A DNA stretch of 15,520 nt from Micromonosporaceae bacterium (GTDB lineage: Bacteria; Actinomycetota; Actinomycetes; Mycobacteriales; Micromonosporaceae), in assembly GCA_019689695.1 (NCBI GenBank), contig JADGHA010000046.1, forward strand, positions 1 to 15,520, written 5' to 3'. How positions within the stretch are numbered: position 1 is the stretch's first letter; the number at the start of each line of letters is the position of its first letter. A program made the translations under genes and the position numbers. The notes under the pieces are model-generated. The model saw only the letters and a program-made list of their open reading frames with translations. It had not been told where the DNA came from and did not search any database. Shown here piece after piece: positions 14,253 through 15,520 of this stretch.

Positions 14253-14273
14253 CCGACGGCCGCCGGCCGTCGG
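14253..14273 (-). terminator. Perfect 21-bp inverted repeat after lgt, probable terminator
   Basis: CCGACGGCC-GCC-GGCCGTCGG: 9-bp arms and a 3-nt loop (10-bp arms around one central base). It starts 8 bases past the lgt stop (14282-14284) and lies upstream of the monooxygenase start. There is no T-run. It may end lgt transcripts or stabilise their 3' end. Because the repeat is symmetric it could also be a protein site for the monooxygenase promoter. Confidence 0.5.
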
Positions 14274-14281
14274 GCCCGCGG

Positions 14282-15343
14282 TCAGCGGTCGTCGCCGGCC
14301 GACGCCTTCTCCGCCGGCTCCGCGCCGTCCTTCCCACCTGTCTTTGGGCCGGCCGGACCGGCCTGCGCCGGTTCATCGGCCGACTCGTGCTCGTCCTGCG
14401 CTTCGGCGCCCGGCAGCTCACCGGTCTCCCGGTAGCGCCGGTACTCCGGCTCGGTCACCACCCGGTAGCCGGGCCCACCACGGCCGCCGCCGTCGGCGCC
14501 GGCCGGCACGAGGAACTCCTGCGGCCCGCGCACCCGCAGGAAGTAGACCAGGGCACCGACGAAGACCACCAGCGCGGTGTAGATGTTCAGCCGCAGGCCC
14601 AGGAAGTGGTTGGCCGGGTCGGTGCGCATCGCCTCGATCCACGCCCGCCCGGCCGTGTACGCCATCACGTACAGCGCGAACGCCCGGCCCTTGCCGAGCT
14701 TGTACCTGCGGTCCACCAGGAAGACCAGCACGGCGACGCCGATGTCCCACAGCGACTCGTAAAGGAAGGTCGGGTGGTACGTGCCCGGCAGCAGCACCGG
14801 CTCACCGTCGGCGCCGATCACCGCCTTGCCCGGGTTGTTCCGGTCCATCTCGTGGACCTCCAGCCCCCACGGCAGGCTGGTCCGGCCGCCGTACAGCTCG
14901 TTGTTGAACCAGTTCCCCCACCGGCCGACGGCCTGCGCCAGGGCGAGCCCGGGGGCGAGCGTGTCGGCGAGGAAGCTCAGCGGCAAGCCCATCTGCCGGG
15001 CGGCCAGCCAGGCGCCGACGGCGCCGCCGGCCACCGAGCCCCACACGCCCAGACCACCCTCCCAGATCTTGAACGCGTCCAGGGGGTGTCCGCCTTCGCC
15101 GAAGTACGCCTGTGGAGAGGTGATCACGTGGTAGATCCGGGCCCCCACGATGCCGAACGGGACGGCCCACACCGCAACGTCCAGCACCGCGTACTGCGGG
15201 GCGCCGCGCTCGCGCATCCGCCGGTCCATCACGTAGCAGGCCACGATGATGCCCAGGACGATGCACAGCGCGTACGCCCGCACGGGAAGCGGTCCGACGT
15301 GCCAGACCGCGGTGCTCGGGCTCGGGATGGAGGCAAGGCTCAC
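14282..15343 (-). CDS. lgt: Prolipoprotein diacylglyceryl transferase
   Basis: Transfers diacylglycerol from phosphatidylglycerol to the lipobox cysteine of prolipoproteins, the first step of lipoprotein maturation, in the cytoplasmic membrane. With the GTG start at 15343 it has 353 residues. About seven hydrophobic segments are visible. The Lgt signature GRWGNWFNNELYG is at 140-152, giving Arg141, Asn144 and Glu149. Tyr24 in RAYAL matches E. coli Tyr26, and Arg233 and Glu237 in GRAWIEAMR match Arg239 and Glu243. The E. coli His103 site is Trp101 here (GGLGVWG), as I recall also in mycobacterial Lgt. Residues from about 272 form a hydrophilic, Gly/Ala/Glu-rich tail, common in actinobacteria. 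GTG 15352 would add three residues; 15343 is preferred because TACCGT ends 7 nt before it. The upstream neighbour is a divergent NUDIX gene. Confidence 0.96.
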   Translation of the reverse strand: MSLASIPSPSTAVWHVGPLPVRAYALCIVLGIIVACYVMDRRMRERGAPQYAVLDVAVWAVPFGIVGARIYHVITSPQAYFGEGGHPLDAFKIWEGGLGVWGSVAGGAVGAWLAARQMGLPLSFLADTLAPGLALAQAVGRWGNWFNNELYGGRTSLPWGLEVHEMDRNNPGKAVIGADGEPVLLPGTYHPTFLYESLWDIGVAVLVFLVDRRYKLGKGRAFALYVMAYTAGRAWIEAMRTDPANHFLGLRLNIYTALVVFVGALVYFLRVRGPQEFLVPAGADGGGRGGPGYRVVTEPEYRRYRETGELPGAEAQDEHESADEPAQAGPAGPKTGGKDGAEPAEKASAGDDR

Positions 15344-15350
15344 GCGTTGC

Positions 15351-15356
15351 ACGGTA
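15351..15356 (-). promoter_or_regulatory. Candidate -10 (TACCGT) of a leaderless lgt transcript
   Basis: On the minus strand TACCGT is followed by 7 nt (GCAACGC) and then GTG 15343, with no ribosome site. The hexamer overlaps the alternative start GTG 15352, which argues against that codon. Confidence 0.4.
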
Positions 15357-15370
15357 CCGCTGTGCGAATG

Positions 15371-15410
15371 CCAGATGTGGCCCAGGTCCCAGATGACGGT
15401 GTAAACCTGG
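15371..15410. repeat. Repeats in the lgt/NUDIX divergent promoter region
   Basis: CCAGATG occurs twice, at 15371-15377 and 15389-15395, 18 bp apart. CCAGGT (15382-15387) and ACCTGG (15405-15410) form an inverted pair with 17 bp between them. The 91-bp space between two divergent starts is a natural place for a shared regulator site, but short repeats in GC-rich DNA can be chance. Confidence 0.3.
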
Positions 15411-15422
15411 CCGGGAACCTCC

Positions 15423-15428
15423 TAGGCT
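15423..15428 (+). promoter_or_regulatory. Candidate -10 (TAGGCT) of a leaderless NUDIX transcript
   Basis: TAGGCT is followed by TCGGCT and then the ATG at 15435. No purine-rich ribosome site lies close to the ATG. The -35 position (about 15400, TGTAAA) is not consensus. Confidence 0.45.
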
Positions 15429-15434
15429 TCGGCT

Positions 15435-15520
15435 ATGAGCCACCTCACCGCCGCGGTCGCCGCGGTCATCACCGACCCGGCCGGCCGCGTGCTGCTGTGC
15501 CAGCAGAGCCAGGGTCACCG
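15435..15520 (+). CDS. NUDIX hydrolase, N-terminal fragment (cut by the window end)
   Basis: Only the first 28 codons are inside the window. The ATG opens a frame reading MSHLTAAVAAVITDPAGRV and then LLCQQSQGH. A hydrophobic strand, a D-x-x-G-R turn and a second strand LLCQQ is the usual first hairpin of NUDIX hydrolases, which cleave nucleoside diphosphates linked to another group. The catalytic Nudix box (GX5EX7REUXEEXGU) would lie about 10-35 residues further on, outside the window, so the call rests on the N-terminal pattern only. The gene is divergent from lgt with 91 bp between starts. Confidence 0.68.
   Translation, partial: MSHLTAAVAAVITDPAGRVLLCQQSQGH

Noticed and set aside
14215..14421. 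N-terminal extension of the monooxygenase by up to 69 residues
   Set aside because: The extension is Arg-rich, runs into lgt and the 21-bp hairpin, and the FAD site should lie at the N-terminus.
1..15520. Insertion sequences, phage genes, CRISPR arrays or defence genes
   Set aside because: No transposase or integrase motifs, no repeat-spacer array and no A+T-rich island were seen on either strand.

Overview
The window is GC-rich (around 70% or more), has many GTG starts and no A+T-rich islands. It looks like the chromosome of a high-GC actinomycete. The protein sequences and the loose order lgt - gltBD - pyk fit the Micromonosporaceae/Streptomyces side of the phylum; this placement is an inference. 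There are thirteen protein genes, no RNA genes, no insertion sequences and no CRISPR. Coding density is high. The only gene-free stretch above 300 bases is 12666-13020, upstream of gltB.

Layout. 1-425: end of a small unrecognised protein gene (+), probably of a secreted domain type. 538-3312: a minus-strand block read as pyk (pyruvate kinase), a TesB-type acyl-CoA thioesterase whose GTG start overlaps the pyk stop, and an Rrf2-family regulator without cysteines. 3420-5806: a divergent plus-strand three-gene cassette: a DUF1932-type NAD(P)-dependent dehydrogenase, a DUF6282 metal-dependent hydrolase and a LysE/RhtB exporter. This is the least understood and most interesting part of the window. 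5835-6572: a convergent SAM methyltransferase, separated from the exporter only by the second copy of a perfect 25-bp tandem duplication. 6641-12665: gltD and gltB, the two subunits of NADPH glutamate synthase, read gltB then gltD with an 8-bp overlap. 12666-13020: the gltB upstream region with inverted and near-direct repeats, plus a terminator-like hairpin for the next gene. 13021-14214: a group A flavin monooxygenase. 14282-15343: lgt, prolipoprotein diacylglyceryl transferase. 15435-15520: the first 28 codons of a divergent NUDIX hydrolase.

How the genes work together. Most named genes are housekeeping: glycolytic exit (pyk), ammonia assimilation (gltBD), acyl-CoA turnover (tesB-like) and lipoprotein maturation (lgt). 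The dehydrogenase-hydrolase-exporter cassette reads like a small pathway that opens or oxidises a minor metabolite and exports a small product. Its substrate cannot be told from the sequence.

A pattern across the window is that five genes without an evident Shine-Dalgarno site (Rrf2, pyk, methyltransferase, lgt, NUDIX) have a TANNNT hexamer 6-7 nt before the most likely start codon. That is the signature of leaderless transcripts in actinomycetes. The -35 regions are poor, so this remains a prediction.
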